Source: Virgibacillus sp. NKC19-3 (GTDB lineage Bacteria; Bacillota; Bacilli; Bacillales; Amphibacillaceae). Taken from it: 64,000 nt of DNA. Location: positions 3,658,001 to 3,722,000 of the forward strand of contig NZ_JAGYHC010000001.1 in NCBI RefSeq assembly GCF_019837165.1, given 5' to 3'. The notes beneath the pieces are model-generated. The model was not told where the DNA came from, did not search any database, and saw nothing but the letters and a program-made list of their open reading frames with translations. Below, in pieces: positions 54,975 through 63,672 of the stretch. Numbering within the stretch: the stretch's first letter is position 1; each line of letters starts with the position of its first letter. Position numbers and translations under genes: made by a program.

Positions 54975-55237
54975 CTACTTATCCCTCATTCCTACAACAT
55001 TAGTGCTAAGCTTTGCTAAGAAAATCACTTAATTGTTATGGATATGATCCTCCATATCAACTCCATTGCTTGGTATATTTTTTATTTTTACAATCAACCT
55101 ATAAGCATTCAAATAGAATCATATAGTGATAAAACCGGCCGATTCATCTCAGCATTAAAATACCGAGAATTCTTGGCCATTATTCTAAAGTACCAGTTCA
55201 TTGAATTTAATGCTCCATTTAATGAAAAAACATACCT

Positions 55238-55283
55238 TTATAAAAACTTTCGCAGCCCACCTATTTCAAGCTGCGAAAGTTGC
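55238..55283 (-). terminator. Terminator of mqo
   Basis: Perfect 12-bp stem AACTTTCGCAGC / GCTGCGAAAGTT followed by TTTTTATAAAG on the minus strand, 20 bp after the mqo stop. Confidence 0.9.
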
Positions 55284-55302
55284 GTTTTAAGAAAAAACAG
55301 CT

Positions 55303-56805
55303 TTACCCCTGTTTCGAATAGTTACCTTCTAATTGTAGATAATGGGAGCTTGCTTGCTTCACTTCTTTCAACAGCGCACTATCTTCTGCCAGTGATTCAC
55401 CAAAAGACGGGACCATTTCTTTTATTTTTTGTTCCCATGTTTGAATATATTGTGGAAAGTTGTTACGTAAAAGTTCTAACATAATGGATACAGAAGTAGA
55501 AGCTCCTGGGGACTCTCCTAATAACGCTACCATAGAGTTATCTTCTGATTGAACAATTTCTGTACCAAATTGAATATAGCCTCTTCCGGAATGCTCGGTG
55601 TCTTTAATGATTTGTATACGTTTCCCTGCAATAAGTAAATCCCAATCCTCATCTTTCGCATCAGGGACAAATTTTCGTAATTCTCGCATTTGATCCTTTT
55701 TATCCATCATCACTTGCTCGATAGAATATTTAATCAATGGCATATTTTTAACACCTGCAGCTAGCATCGTTAGCATGTTATTGGGTTTAATAGAGTTGAC
55801 AAAGTCTAAATTAGAGCCATTTTTTAAAAACTTAGGACCAATCGAAGCAAACGGACCAAATAATAAATTACTTTTATCCCCGAAGTATCTTCTATCGAGA
55901 TGCGGAACAGTCATAGGTGGTTTTCCAGAAGGCTCTTTCCCATATACCTTCGCATCATGTTGTTCGACTACTTCCGGCTTGTTACTGACTAAAAATGCGC
56001 CACTGATTGGAAATCCACCAATCCGTTTGCTTTCGGGAATGTTTGTTTTTTGTAATAGAGGAATGGCATTTCCACCAGCACCAATAAATACAAAATCTGC
56101 TACATGGTATTCAAGGGTGTTGTCTTGATAGTTACGTACTTGCACTTCCCATTTGCCGTCTTCTAAACGATTAATATCTGTCACCGTATGTTGATAATGA
56201 ACTTCTGCGTGGTCATGTTTTGCTAAGTTATCTGTTAGCTTACGAGTCAGTTTGCCAAAATTGATATCGGTACCTGCGTTCATTTTTGTTCCGGCAATCG
56301 GTGTTGTTGACGTACGCCCCTGCATCATCAAAGGAATCCATTTCGATAATTCCTCAGGATCATCGGTAAATTCCATGTCTGCAAACATCGGTAGGGAGGA
56401 TAAAGCCTGGAAGCGCCTACGTAAAAAGTCCACATTTTGTTCCCCTTGTACAAAGCTAATATGGGGTAATGGGCGTATAAATTCTTGAGGGTCTTGAATT
56501 TCTTGATTTTTAACTAAATAAGACCAAAGCTGTTTGGAAATCTCGAATTGTTCGTTTATCTCAACAGCTTTGCTAGAATCAATGGAGCCATCTTCTTTTT
56601 CTACCGTATAATTTAATTCACATAATGCTGCATGGCCGGTTCCAGCATTATTCCACTCATTTGAGCTTTCTTTTCCAGCCATGTCCAATTTCTCAAACAG
56701 TTTCATATGCCAATTAGGCTCTAATTCTTTTAAAAATGTTCCTAACGTCGCACTCATGATGCCAGCACCTATTAGAATAACATCTTTCGTTTGATTATCA
56801 GTCAT
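55303..56805 (-). CDS. mqo: Malate:quinone oxidoreductase
   Basis: 500-residue membrane-associated FAD enzyme oxidising malate to oxaloacetate and passing electrons to quinone. The FAD-binding N-terminus [21 protein letters not shown] is intact; family segments [42 protein letters not shown] and [22 protein letters not shown] are present. Start at 56805 chosen for GAGGAGGAAC upstream; in-frame codons before it lie in leader DNA. A 36-residue small gene lies about 65 bp upstream. Confidence 0.95.
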   Translation of the reverse strand: MTDNQTKDVILIGAGIMSATLGTFLKELEPNWHMKLFEKLDMAGKESSNEWNNAGTGHAALCELNYTVEKEDGSIDSSKAVEINEQFEISKQLWSYLVKNQEIQDPQEFIRPLPHISFVQGEQNVDFLRRRFQALSSLPMFADMEFTDDPEELSKWIPLMMQGRTSTTPIAGTKMNAGTDINFGKLTRKLTDNLAKHDHAEVHYQHTVTDINRLEDGKWEVQVRNYQDNTLEYHVADFVFIGAGGNAIPLLQKTNIPESKRIGGFPISGAFLVSNKPEVVEQHDAKVYGKEPSGKPPMTVPHLDRRYFGDKSNLLFGPFASIGPKFLKNGSNLDFVNSIKPNNMLTMLAAGVKNMPLIKYSIEQVMMDKKDQMRELRKFVPDAKDEDWDLLIAGKRIQIIKDTEHSGRGYIQFGTEIVQSEDNSMVALLGESPGASTSVSIMLELLRNNFPQYIQTWEQKIKEMVPSFGESLAEDSALLKEVKQASSHYLQLEGNYSKQG

Positions 56806-56870
56806 AGATTTGTTCCTCCTCGTATATTTGAATCTTGATTGTATGGAAATTTTCAGATAATAATTACGGA

Positions 56871-56981
56871 CTAGGTTTTCATTATTTCGTTTTTCTTCCA
56901 CATATTATAATTATAGATTAATTGAACGGAAACAGCTATACATAATAAGGCAATAAGCACAGGAATAACGAAGTCTGACAT
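56871..56981 (-). CDS. 36-residue single-segment membrane protein upstream of mqo
   Basis: [20 protein letters not shown] is one hydrophobic segment, followed by [16 protein letters not shown], a basic tail on the cytosolic side. GGAGGGAGATAAGA gives a strong ribosome site at good spacing to ATG 56981. It is in the same orientation as mqo and 65 bp upstream, so it is probably co-transcribed. No family recognised. Confidence 0.55.
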   Translation of the reverse strand: MSDFVIPVLIALLCIAVSVQLIYNYNMWKKNEIMKT

Positions 56982-57054
56982 TCTTATCTCCCTCCACAAA
57001 AGGAACTGTTTAGGGAAATACATACTATTCAATTACTGCGCTCGTTAATAAAGC

Positions 57055-57264
57055 TCATGTACCTTTATCAGATTTTTCCTGTTTGGATAAAAAAGCCCAT
57101 ATGAACAACATAGAAATAGCCAAAATTAATGGTGTAAAATTCATTTCTACCTTAGTAACAAACTTCAAATACAATTGAAATAATAAAGGTATAGTCATTG
57201 CTATTGAGATAAAGTTAAAGATAAATTTTTCCGTAATGGTTATATTTTTGAATCTTATTTCCAC
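57055..57264 (-). CDS. Small hypothetical membrane protein
   Basis: 69 residues from a GTG start with AGGGGGG 6-7 nt upstream. Two hydrophobic segments (15-32 and 41-58) and a charged C-terminus SKQEKSDKGT. No family recognised. Same strand as mqo, about 75 bp upstream of the 36-residue gene. Confidence 0.55.
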   Translation of the reverse strand: MEIRFKNITITEKFIFNFISIAMTIPLLFQLYLKFVTKVEMNFTPLILAISMLFIWAFLSKQEKSDKGT

Positions 57265-57477
57265 GCAAAAGCCCCCCTATATATTTTTTTCTTTGTACTA
57301 TAGCTGCAGTTTATTCCACTTCTCACCCGAACGGATGAACTCTCGAATTTTGAACATATACGTTAACTTAAAACTTAAGATATCCCCTAATTTAACACGA
57401 TAAACTATGCCCATAAGTATTCCTTTTTCAATAGAGTCATAAAATTTAGGCAGTGTGTTAAAACAGAAAAATCCTAT

Positions 57478-57684
57478 TCATTCATTTCTTCTCTCACCTG
57501 TTGATCGCAATAACAGGTACACAGCAGAAATGCCGAAGAAGAACAGAAATGTTTCCATCCAATCCATCGTACCATCCATCAAATATTTGATAAACATTGT
57601 TCCTAAATACACAACTACAAATACAACGGCATACAAACGTAGATCCATTGGGGGATATTCACTGCCTTTTTTAGCAGGCATCAT
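57478..57684 (-). CDS. Small hypothetical membrane protein
   Basis: 68 residues with two segments (18-36 and 43-59) joined by MDGTMDWME, and a basic tail RSTGERRNE. GAGAAGGG upstream of ATG 57684; the second Met is an equally possible start. No family recognised. Confidence 0.55.
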   Translation of the reverse strand: MMPAKKGSEYPPMDLRLYAVVFVVVYLGTMFIKYLMDGTMDWMETFLFFFGISAVYLLLRSTGERRNE

Positions 57685-57748
57685 ATCAAACCCTTCTCAT
57701 ACATCTATTTTACCATCCTGGAACGTCTGACTGGTAACATTTGAAATG

Positions 57749-57777
57749 GGCGCCAAATCCTTTTCCGGAATGGCGCC
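57749..57777 (-). terminator. Hairpin after the MFS operon
   Basis: Stem GGCGCCA / TGGCGCC directly after the stop of the 57-residue gene on the minus strand, without a T-run. Probably ends the MFS operon. Confidence 0.5.
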
Positions 57778-57951
57778 TTATGAATCAAATGACATTAGCT
57801 TTTTACTTTCTTTCATCTTTCGTAAATAACTTACTTGTATCAAATAACCGACCAACGCTGCTAATGCACCAATAACTATGGATAAAAATGCGTTTATATC
57901 AGGAAAAAAGAATTCCTTAGCAACATCAAGCAGACTGTTTCGATTCAACAT
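57778..57951 (-). CDS. Small membrane protein overlapping the MFS gene
   Basis: 57 residues from ATG 57951 (MLNRNSLLDVAKEFFFPDIN), overlapping the MFS stop by 26 bp; GGAG lies 3 nt before the ATG, as in translational coupling. One or two hydrophobic segments (FLSIVIGALAALVGYLIQVSYL) and a basic tail. It may be an accessory subunit of the transporter. No family recognised. Confidence 0.55.
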   Translation of the reverse strand: MLNRNSLLDVAKEFFFPDINAFLSIVIGALAALVGYLIQVSYLRKMKESKKLMSFDS

Positions 57952-59143
57952 TATCTCCAACCTGTTTATGTTTTAATGTCAGCATAGCAATAAAGGATAT
58001 ACCGTATAAAACGGCTAAGTAGCTCATTGCCATTGTCATATCGTACGTTTGCAAAATATACCCAACCAGGATGGGCGATAAGCCTCCTAAAGCCCGACCA
58101 AAATTAAAAATGGCATTTGTTGCCGTACTTCGAATTTGAACTGGATAGAGACTGCTAATTAATGCCCCATACCCGGCAAACATACCATTTGCAAAGAATC
58201 CTACGATTGCTCCACCAACTAATATGCCTACACTGCCTTCTGCATACGCATATAAAAATACAGCTGCTGCAGAAGCAAGAAGAAATATGCCATAAGATCG
58301 TTTGGCACCAAATCGATCCATAAATTGACCAAACGTTAGCATACCAATAATCATGCCAACCGCAGTAGCAATGGTCCAAATCGCAGAGTTTGAAACCGAT
58401 AAACCCTGTGACTGTTGCAACATGGATGGAAGCCAGATCATTAAACCATTATACCCTGCAATCTGAACGGTCGTCATGATCGCTAAAGCAATGGTCGTCG
58501 CTGTAGCTCTAGGCGTATCAAATAACTGGATCAATTTCCCTTTTTCTTTTCTATTGTCTAGCCTTTTTTCTTTTTGCGCAGCTACCCACTCCGGTGACTC
58601 ATCTAAATTTTTTCGCACCATAAATGCAAAAATAACAGGGAGTAACCCAATGAAAAATAGCATTCTCCATCCAAAGAGCGGAAGGATGACTGCACTAAGT
58701 AGCGCCGCGAGAATGACGCCATATTGAGCACCTAAACTTACAAATGAAGACGCCCTGCCTTGTTTATTTTTGGGCCATGCCTCTGCAACTAACGCCATGC
58801 CAATCCCATATTCTCCACCCGCACCAAGACCTGCGATAAATCGATACACATAAACCTGTTCCATATTCGTCGCCAATCCGGTTAATCCAGTGCCGATGGC
58901 AAATAAGAAAATACTGTACGTAAAAATGCGGACCCGGCCAAATTTATCCGCTAAAATTCCAAAAATCACACCACCAGCAAGCATTCCCATATTTGTAATA
59001 GCTGAAATAAGCCCACCTACTGCTAAATCGATATTAAAATGCGCAACAATCATCGACATAGCAAATGAGATAAACATAATATCCATGCCTTCCAATGTTA
59101 ACCCTGCTACAGACGCTACTACTGTTTTTCTCTGATAGTTCAT
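57926..59143 (-). CDS. MFS transporter (AAHS/sugar-porter-like), under a PyrR-type leader
   Basis: 405-residue transporter with 12 segments of the major facilitator superfamily, resembling the aromatic acid:H+ symporter and related groups. Motif A GILADKFGRVRIF (61-73), the GLGAGGEYGIGMALVAEAWPKNKQ segment and a second GQFMDRFGAKRSYG are present; membrane-embedded Glu/Asp occur in TLEGMDIMF. About 220 bp upstream is a complete-looking promoter, PyrR-binding leader and terminator, which suggests that expression is repressed when UMP is plentiful. A pyrimidine, orotate or nucleoside substrate is therefore a reasonable inference but is not shown by the protein sequence. Confidence 0.88.
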   Translation of the reverse strand: MNYQRKTVVASVAGLTLEGMDIMFISFAMSMIVAHFNIDLAVGGLISAITNMGMLAGGVIFGILADKFGRVRIFTYSIFLFAIGTGLTGLATNMEQVYVYRFIAGLGAGGEYGIGMALVAEAWPKNKQGRASSFVSLGAQYGVILAALLSAVILPLFGWRMLFFIGLLPVIFAFMVRKNLDESPEWVAAQKEKRLDNRKEKGKLIQLFDTPRATATTIALAIMTTVQIAGYNGLMIWLPSMLQQSQGLSVSNSAIWTIATAVGMIIGMLTFGQFMDRFGAKRSYGIFLLASAAAVFLYAYAEGSVGILVGGAIVGFFANGMFAGYGALISSLYPVQIRSTATNAIFNFGRALGGLSPILVGYILQTYDMTMAMSYLAVLYGISFIAMLTLKHKQVGDNVESKQSA

Positions 59144-59296
59144 ACATTCCCCTCCGTTTTTCTGAAGTAAATTTGCGAACCTTGCTTTAAAAGGGAATGG
59201 GTTACTTTTTTACCATTCTCTATCAAGCCTCACCGGACTACGTTAATAAATAATAAACATGCTAACCAACATGCAGACATAACAAAGGCTCAGAGT
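59144..59296. other. 5' untranslated stretch of the MFS gene
   Basis: About 150 bp between the dispersed repeat and the MFS start. It holds the ribosome site GGAGGGG just before the ATG and no other feature I recognise. Confidence 0.5.
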
Positions 59297-59356
59297 GCCG
59301 GATGTGGTTACTTTCGAAATCAAATTATGCCCAAGCAAATCATTTTATAATTTCCT
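59297..59356 (+). repeat. Dispersed ~60-bp repeat, copy 2
   Basis: Near-identical to 41540-41600 (one indel, about five substitutions), same orientation. Here it lies between the PyrR-type terminator and the MFS gene, so it is part of the MFS transcript leader if read-through occurs. Confidence 0.9.
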
Positions 59357-59361
59357 AGGCA

Positions 59362-59485
59362 ATAAAAAAATACCCTTTGTCACAGGGGACATAAGGGCAT
59401 CAGCATCCATTGATATATCAAAACAAACGTTTCCATGTTTCGTTTTAACCACCCTTTGCAGCCTCTCTGGACCGTATTAAAGGAA
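59362..59485 (-). promoter_or_regulatory. PyrR-type attenuator leader with terminator
   Basis: Minus-strand leader. GTCCAGAGAGGCT (59461-59473) matches the PyrR-binding anti-antiterminator loop of Bacillus pyr leaders, and is followed by GCAAAGGGTGGTT, also typical. Further on, ATGCCCTT ... AAGGGTAT (8-bp stem, one G-U) with TTTTTTTATT forms a terminator (59362-59400). AAAGGG next to the PyrR site could instead pair with CCCTT of the terminator's 5' arm, giving an antiterminator. PyrR bound to UMP would then favour termination. The gene served is the MFS transporter. Confidence 0.78.
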
Positions 59486-59501
59486 ATATTTTATTAAAAT
59501 A

Positions 59502-59530
59502 ATAGTAGCATGATCGTTTCCATGTTTCAA
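59502..59530 (-). promoter_or_regulatory. Promoter of the PyrR-type leader and MFS gene
   Basis: TTGAAA (59525-59530) and TACTAT (59502-59507) on the minus strand, spacer exactly 17 nt. Transcription would start near 59494, about 10 nt before the leader. CGTTTCCATGTTTC occurs twice on the plus strand, in the promoter (around 59516) and leader (around 59428). Confidence 0.65.
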
Positions 59531-59618
59531 TGGAAAATACATAAACTAGCTTTATGTAGACTGTTTTTCCAAAAAGGTTGTAACCACTATAAAATCGTTA
59601 TAATGAAACGCACACCAA

Positions 59619-59840
59619 TCACCGTGTACCGACCTTCTTTACCGTCATTACAATTCCAACAATCAATTCAAGCATAGCTACTGCTAATACATAGAATCCG
59701 ATTGATGGTAGTGATAAAAGACCCAATACAATGTGAAAGGCCGCGGCGATATATAAGCCGATCGATTTCTTTAAAAACACACTAAAAATCGCATAAAGCA
59801 ACACAGCAATGATTAGTCCCACGCTTAGCCAAGGTGTCAT
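59619..59840 (-). CDS. Small hypothetical membrane protein
   Basis: 73 residues with three close hydrophobic segments (SVGLIIAVLLYAIFSVFL, SIGLYIAAAFHIVLGLLSL, IGFYVLAVAMLELIVGIVM) and a basic tail. AAGGAGGG lies 8 nt before the ATG. No family recognised. It is upstream of the MFS promoter on the same strand. Confidence 0.6.
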   Translation of the reverse strand: MTPWLSVGLIIAVLLYAIFSVFLKKSIGLYIAAAFHIVLGLLSLPSIGFYVLAVAMLELIVGIVMTVKKVGTR

Positions 59841-60140
59841 TGGAATTCCCTCCTTCTAGCTAGTTTTATTTTAACATAAATACCCAGATGCGTTGTTCTA
59901 TCATAAATGCAACAATTTACCTTATGCTTCTATATAACAATCTACATCCAACAAAATCCCCTGGATGTACCCAATCCACAGCCACGGCACAGTAATACAT
60001 AAATATTATCCGCATGTTTACCTTGAAAATTGAAATTGCCACATATCACTAAAAAATGCAAACGAAAATAAATCTCATTTTCGTTTGCATTTTTTTACTC
60101 CAGGTGTGGATCAGACAACGACTCCCTCGCCCTATCTTTA
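59841..60140. other. Intergenic region
   Basis: About 300 bp between two minus-strand genes. It holds the thioesterase terminator (60051-60097); otherwise I see no gene or known RNA. Confidence 0.4.
60051..60097. terminator. Strong bidirectional terminator hairpin
   Basis: 18- to 19-bp palindrome (AAAATGCAAACGAAAAT / ATTTTCGTTTGCATTTT) with T-runs on both sides, about 45 bp after the thioesterase stop on the minus strand. Confidence 0.9.
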
Positions 60141-60656
60141 TCACCGATCCCACGGGAAATCCGTTCCAAACGTTTCAGCTAACCCCTTGGATTGCTTCCT
60201 TCGTTCCTTTCGCTGCTGTGCACGTTCAGGTGCCTGTTCGTGAAGCATCTTTTCCTGATTCGATTCCGGGTAAACAGCTGGAACAGGGGATGGCTTCCCT
60301 TCATCATCCACCGCAACAAATGTGGTAAACGCTGTTGTACATACTTTTCGGTCGCCTGTTACCAAATCTTCTGTAACAGCTTTAATAAACACTTCCATCG
60401 ATGTGTTGTGGGTCCATGTTACAAATGCTTCCAAACAAATGGAGTCCCCTTCCTTCACAGGTGCAAGGAAATCAACAGAATCTGTCGAGGCTGTTACCAC
60501 TGGCTTTCTGGCATGCCTCACAGCAGCTATTGCAGCCACATCATCTATATGTGCCATTAATGCACCACCGAACAGCGTCCCGTGCGCATTGGTATCCGGT
60601 GGCAACACATGCGATGTTTTTACTGCAAGTGACTTCCAACAAGGTTTTTCTTCCAT
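60141..60656 (-). CDS. Acyl-CoA thioesterase (YkhA-like hotdog)
   Basis: 171-residue hotdog-fold enzyme hydrolysing acyl-CoA. The conserved NAHGTLFGGALMAHIDDVAAIAAVRHA (23-49) includes the Asn/Asp active-site region; TASTDSVDFLAPVKEGDSI and CTTAFTTFVAVDDEGKP complete the family pattern. The basic C-terminal tail (RAQQRKERRKQSKG) is usual. It is downstream of the cardiolipin synthase gene by 39 bp, on the same strand. Confidence 0.92.
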   Translation of the reverse strand: MEEKPCWKSLAVKTSHVLPPDTNAHGTLFGGALMAHIDDVAAIAAVRHARKPVVTASTDSVDFLAPVKEGDSICLEAFVTWTHNTSMEVFIKAVTEDLVTGDRKVCTTAFTTFVAVDDEGKPSPVPAVYPESNQEKMLHEQAPERAQQRKERRKQSKGLAETFGTDFPWDR

Positions 60657-60695
60657 GTCAAATCCCCCATCTATTCTATAAAGTTATATCACGTA

Positions 60696-62138
60696 TTATA
60701 ATACAGGTGAAATCAAGCGGGAAACAGATTCCTTGAAACGAATCCCTAATGAACGCTGCTGGTATAATTTTTTCGTGAGTTGCGTTGATAGCATAATATC
60801 ACGGTTAAAAGCGTCATCCAATCGTTGTGTTAGATCCAGATCATATAAAAATGCGTTTACTTCAAAATTCAAGCGAAAACTTCGTACATCAATATTCGCT
60901 GTACCTACGGAAGATATTTTCCCGTCTACGACAATGGTCTTCGCATGCAAGAAGCCATTTTGATACATATAAACTTCAGCTCCCGCATTCAACAAATCGC
61001 CAACAGACGATAATGTTGCCCAGTAGACAAAAGGATGGTCCGGTTTATTCGGGATCATTACTTTCACATCTACCCCCGACATCGCCGCTATTCGAAGCAC
61101 ATCACGCAAGCTTTCATCCGGAATAAAATACGGTGTTTGTATATAAATATACTCCTTCGCTTCCATAATCATTTTGATGTAACCATTTTTAATTTGTTCC
61201 CAGTCTGAATCCGGGCCGCTTGATACAATTTGTACTCCAACGTCGCCGTAAGGGATGGAATCATAAAATCGATCTTCATACAAAATATCATTACGTGAAG
61301 CTTGGTTCCAGTCCAGGATAAATCTTGTTTGCATATTTTGAACTGCATGGCCATAGATGCGCAAATGCGTGTCACGCCAATAGCCAAATTTTTTCTTTTT
61401 TCCAAGGTATTCATCACCGATGTTAAACCCACCGATATAGCCAACTTTCCCGTCGATAATAGCTAGTTTACGATGGTTTCGGTAATTGATTTTAAAGTTT
61501 AATTTAGCAATTTTCGGTGGGAAAAATGCCCCTACAAGGACCCCTGCATTTTCCAAGCGTTTAATATATTTACGACTCAGGCTTCTTGATCCCATGTCAT
61601 CGAATAGTACACGAACCTCTACACCTTCGTTTGCTTTCTTTATTAGCACATCTGCAACGCGGCGGCCCAGCTGATCGCTCCGAATTCGGTAATATAACAG
61701 ATGAATATGATCCGTCGCCTTTTCCATATCCTCCATGAGCGCATCGAACTTTTCAGTACCGTCTGTATAAATATCAACTTTATTATCATGCGTGAAAATC
61801 GCATCATCGTTGCGCAGATGCAGCGAAACCAAATCCTCATGTTCCGCTATCCCTTCATGTTTAAAATAAAAATTTCTCTCTTCTAGTGCGCGCAATTGCG
61901 ATTTTACCTCCGTCTGTACGCCCAGACGACTTTTGGTATCCCATGTAAAAATGCGTTTCTTGCTAATCGGCCTGCCAAAAATTAAATAAAGGACAAAACC
62001 TGCAATTGGGAAAAAAAGCAGCACCATCAACCATGCCCATGTGGAGCTGGCATCTTTTCTTTCCAGGAAGATAATAGAAAATCCTAATATGATATTAAAA
62101 ATAATAATAAACCCTAATAATAATGTCCATATGACCAT
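60696..62138 (-). CDS. cls: Cardiolipin synthase
   Basis: 480-residue membrane enzyme that condenses two phosphatidylglycerols to cardiolipin. Two N-terminal membrane segments (5-25 and 37-55) are followed by two phospholipase-D domains, each with an HxK(x4)D motif: NHRKLAIIDGKVGYIGGFN (around 219-237) and LHAKTIVVDGKISSVGTANID (around 398-418). The arrangement and length are standard for bacterial Cls. Probably the first gene of a two-gene operon with the thioesterase. Confidence 0.95.
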   Translation of the reverse strand: MVIWTLLLGFIIIFNIILGFSIIFLERKDASSTWAWLMVLLFFPIAGFVLYLIFGRPISKKRIFTWDTKSRLGVQTEVKSQLRALEERNFYFKHEGIAEHEDLVSLHLRNDDAIFTHDNKVDIYTDGTEKFDALMEDMEKATDHIHLLYYRIRSDQLGRRVADVLIKKANEGVEVRVLFDDMGSRSLSRKYIKRLENAGVLVGAFFPPKIAKLNFKINYRNHRKLAIIDGKVGYIGGFNIGDEYLGKKKKFGYWRDTHLRIYGHAVQNMQTRFILDWNQASRNDILYEDRFYDSIPYGDVGVQIVSSGPDSDWEQIKNGYIKMIMEAKEYIYIQTPYFIPDESLRDVLRIAAMSGVDVKVMIPNKPDHPFVYWATLSSVGDLLNAGAEVYMYQNGFLHAKTIVVDGKISSVGTANIDVRSFRLNFEVNAFLYDLDLTQRLDDAFNRDIMLSTQLTKKLYQQRSLGIRFKESVSRLISPVL

Positions 62139-62275
62139 GTAGCAAATCTCCCACCTATTTGGAAAATGTGTTTACGTTTATCTATCTATAATATAGCATA
62201 AATTCAATATTACCAAAAAATCGGAAAAGAAAACACATTTTTATATTGGGGGCGAGAGGATGGAAGTTAAAGTAC

Positions 62276-62305
62276 TATAAAACGGAATGCTGACTGCGTT
62301 TTATA
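62276..62305. repeat. Short inverted repeat upstream of rarD
   Basis: Arms TATAAAACG and CGTTTTATA with a 12-nt spacer, about 70 bp before the RarD start. Could be an operator or a structured leader element. Confidence 0.4.
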
Positions 62306-62371
62306 TCTTATTGACTTAATCTATATATTTCCTGTTGAAATTAGTTTAGTATAAATGAAGGAGGGCGCTAT

Positions 62372-63280
62372 ATGAAAAACAATATGGGAATTATATATAC
62401 AGCATTGGCTTACGTACTTTGGGGATTCCTGCCCATCTATTGGAAATGGGTTGACGATGTCCCGGCCGGAGAGACATTGGCACATCGCGTTGTTTGGTCA
62501 TTTATTTTCATGCTTGGCATTGTATTGATTTTACGAAAATGGACTCCTTTCATACAGGAATTGAACGTGATAATCAGAAACAGGAAAAGACTGCTTGGCA
62601 TCACGCTTGCGTCTATTTTCATCAGTTTAAACTGGCTTACCTTTATATGGGCGGTCAATAGCGACCATGTTATTCAGGCAAGCTTGGGGTATTATATTAA
62701 TCCACTTATCAGTATATTACTCGGGATCATCGTGCTGAAAGAGAAGGTTACGAAGAGACAGGCACTATCGTTTATTCTTGCTGGTATCGGTGTCACCTAC
62801 CTAACATTTAGCTTCGGTGTGTTCCCATGGATTTCTATTATTCTAGCGCTGACTTTCGGATTCTATGGCTTATTGAAAAAGAAGGTGGATATTAGCGCCA
62901 TGTTTGGTTTAACCATCGAAACAATGATCGTAACACCACTTGCCGCTCTTTATTTATTCGCCATTCCGGTGAATTCCTTTACCCTGGAAGATTTGGCTGC
63001 ACCGGTGAATCTCCTATTAATTGGGGCAGGTATCGTTACCGCGATTCCATTACTTTTATTTGCAAGCGGAGCTAAGCTAATCCCACTTGCGATGGTCGGA
63101 TTCCTGCAGTATATTGCGCCAACGATCATGCTAATTCTTGGTGTGTTTCTTTACGGAGAGCCCTTTACCAGTGGGCATGCTGTCGCATTCATATTCATTT
63201 GGTCTGCTTTGTTCATTTATATGGGGTCAGGGTATAAACGCAGGGATTCCCGGTTTAAGCGTGGAGTTCATGAAAAATAA
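62372..63280 (+). CDS. rarD: EamA-family transporter RarD
   Basis: 302-residue membrane protein with ten segments of the EamA/DMT family, RarD subgroup. Family features are IYTALAYVLWGFLPIYWKW at the start, HRVVWSFIFMLG, SLNWLTFIWAVNSDHVIQASLGYYINPL, and AGIVTAIPLLLFASGAKLIPL. Substrate not established. AGGAGGG lies 8 nt before the ATG. Confidence 0.93.
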   Translation: MKNNMGIIYTALAYVLWGFLPIYWKWVDDVPAGETLAHRVVWSFIFMLGIVLILRKWTPFIQELNVIIRNRKRLLGITLASIFISLNWLTFIWAVNSDHVIQASLGYYINPLISILLGIIVLKEKVTKRQALSFILAGIGVTYLTFSFGVFPWISIILALTFGFYGLLKKKVDISAMFGLTIETMIVTPLAALYLFAIPVNSFTLEDLAAPVNLLLIGAGIVTAIPLLLFASGAKLIPLAMVGFLQYIAPTIMLILGVFLYGEPFTSGHAVAFIFIWSALFIYMGSGYKRRDSRFKRGVHEK

Positions 63281-63384
63281 GTTAGCTCTATGACCTAGTT
63301 ACCAAAAGTAGCTTGATGAGCGCATAGGACGCCTCTGCGTGACCTATATCCCGAGGCAATAAAATAGTTATTTTCTAAAAACCG

Positions 63385-63414
63385 TTGACATTCCGTTCCA
63401 TTTACCGTTATACT
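63385..63414 (+). promoter_or_regulatory. Promoter of the S-box metY gene
   Basis: TTGACA (63385-63390) and TATACT (63409-63414) with an 18-nt spacer, about 27 bp before the riboswitch. Confidence 0.75.
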
Positions 63415-63436
63415 ATTCTTTAATTTAGAAAAATGA

Positions 63437-63554
63437 ATCTCTTATCAAGAGCGGCGGAGGGATAGGCCCTGTGATGCCCGGCAACCTGAAGGCTAGTAAA
63501 CTACCTTTTACGGTGCTAAATCCTACAGATCAAGATTGGTCTGGAAGATAAGAG
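63437..63554 (+). promoter_or_regulatory. SAM-I (S-box) riboswitch
   Basis: The leader starts CTCTTATCAAGAGCGGCGG, then AGGGATAGGCCCTGTGATGCCCGGCAACC, and closes with GATAAGAGG: the hallmark P1 strands, K-turn and CNGCNAACC-like segments of the S-box. The SAM-bound form is expected to reduce expression of the sulfur-amino-acid gene downstream. An inverted repeat with GGAAGGGGG and CCCCC arms (about 63584-63620) follows; no clean T-run. Confidence 0.95.
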
Positions 63555-63672
63555 GAGGATCGTTTACATATACGCCCTCTTCTTAGGAAGGGGGTGATTT
63601 ATTTATTCCCCCCTCTTCCTCCAGATACGTTAGAAGTGCAAACCAAAAGTAAACATTCAAGGAGGAATTTTC

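Larger units (their letters stand above)
54587..55302. other. Region of gene remnants
   Basis: About 715 bp between the MOSC gene and mqo. It holds an acetyltransferase fragment (54658-54776), a frameshifted small membrane protein (54793-54974) and the mqo terminator (55238-55283). The stretch 54980-55235 has no feature I recognise. Confidence 0.6.

Noticed and set aside
55038-55484. 148-codon plus-strand ORF
   Set aside because: It overlaps the 3' end of mqo and the mqo terminator, and has no ribosome site.
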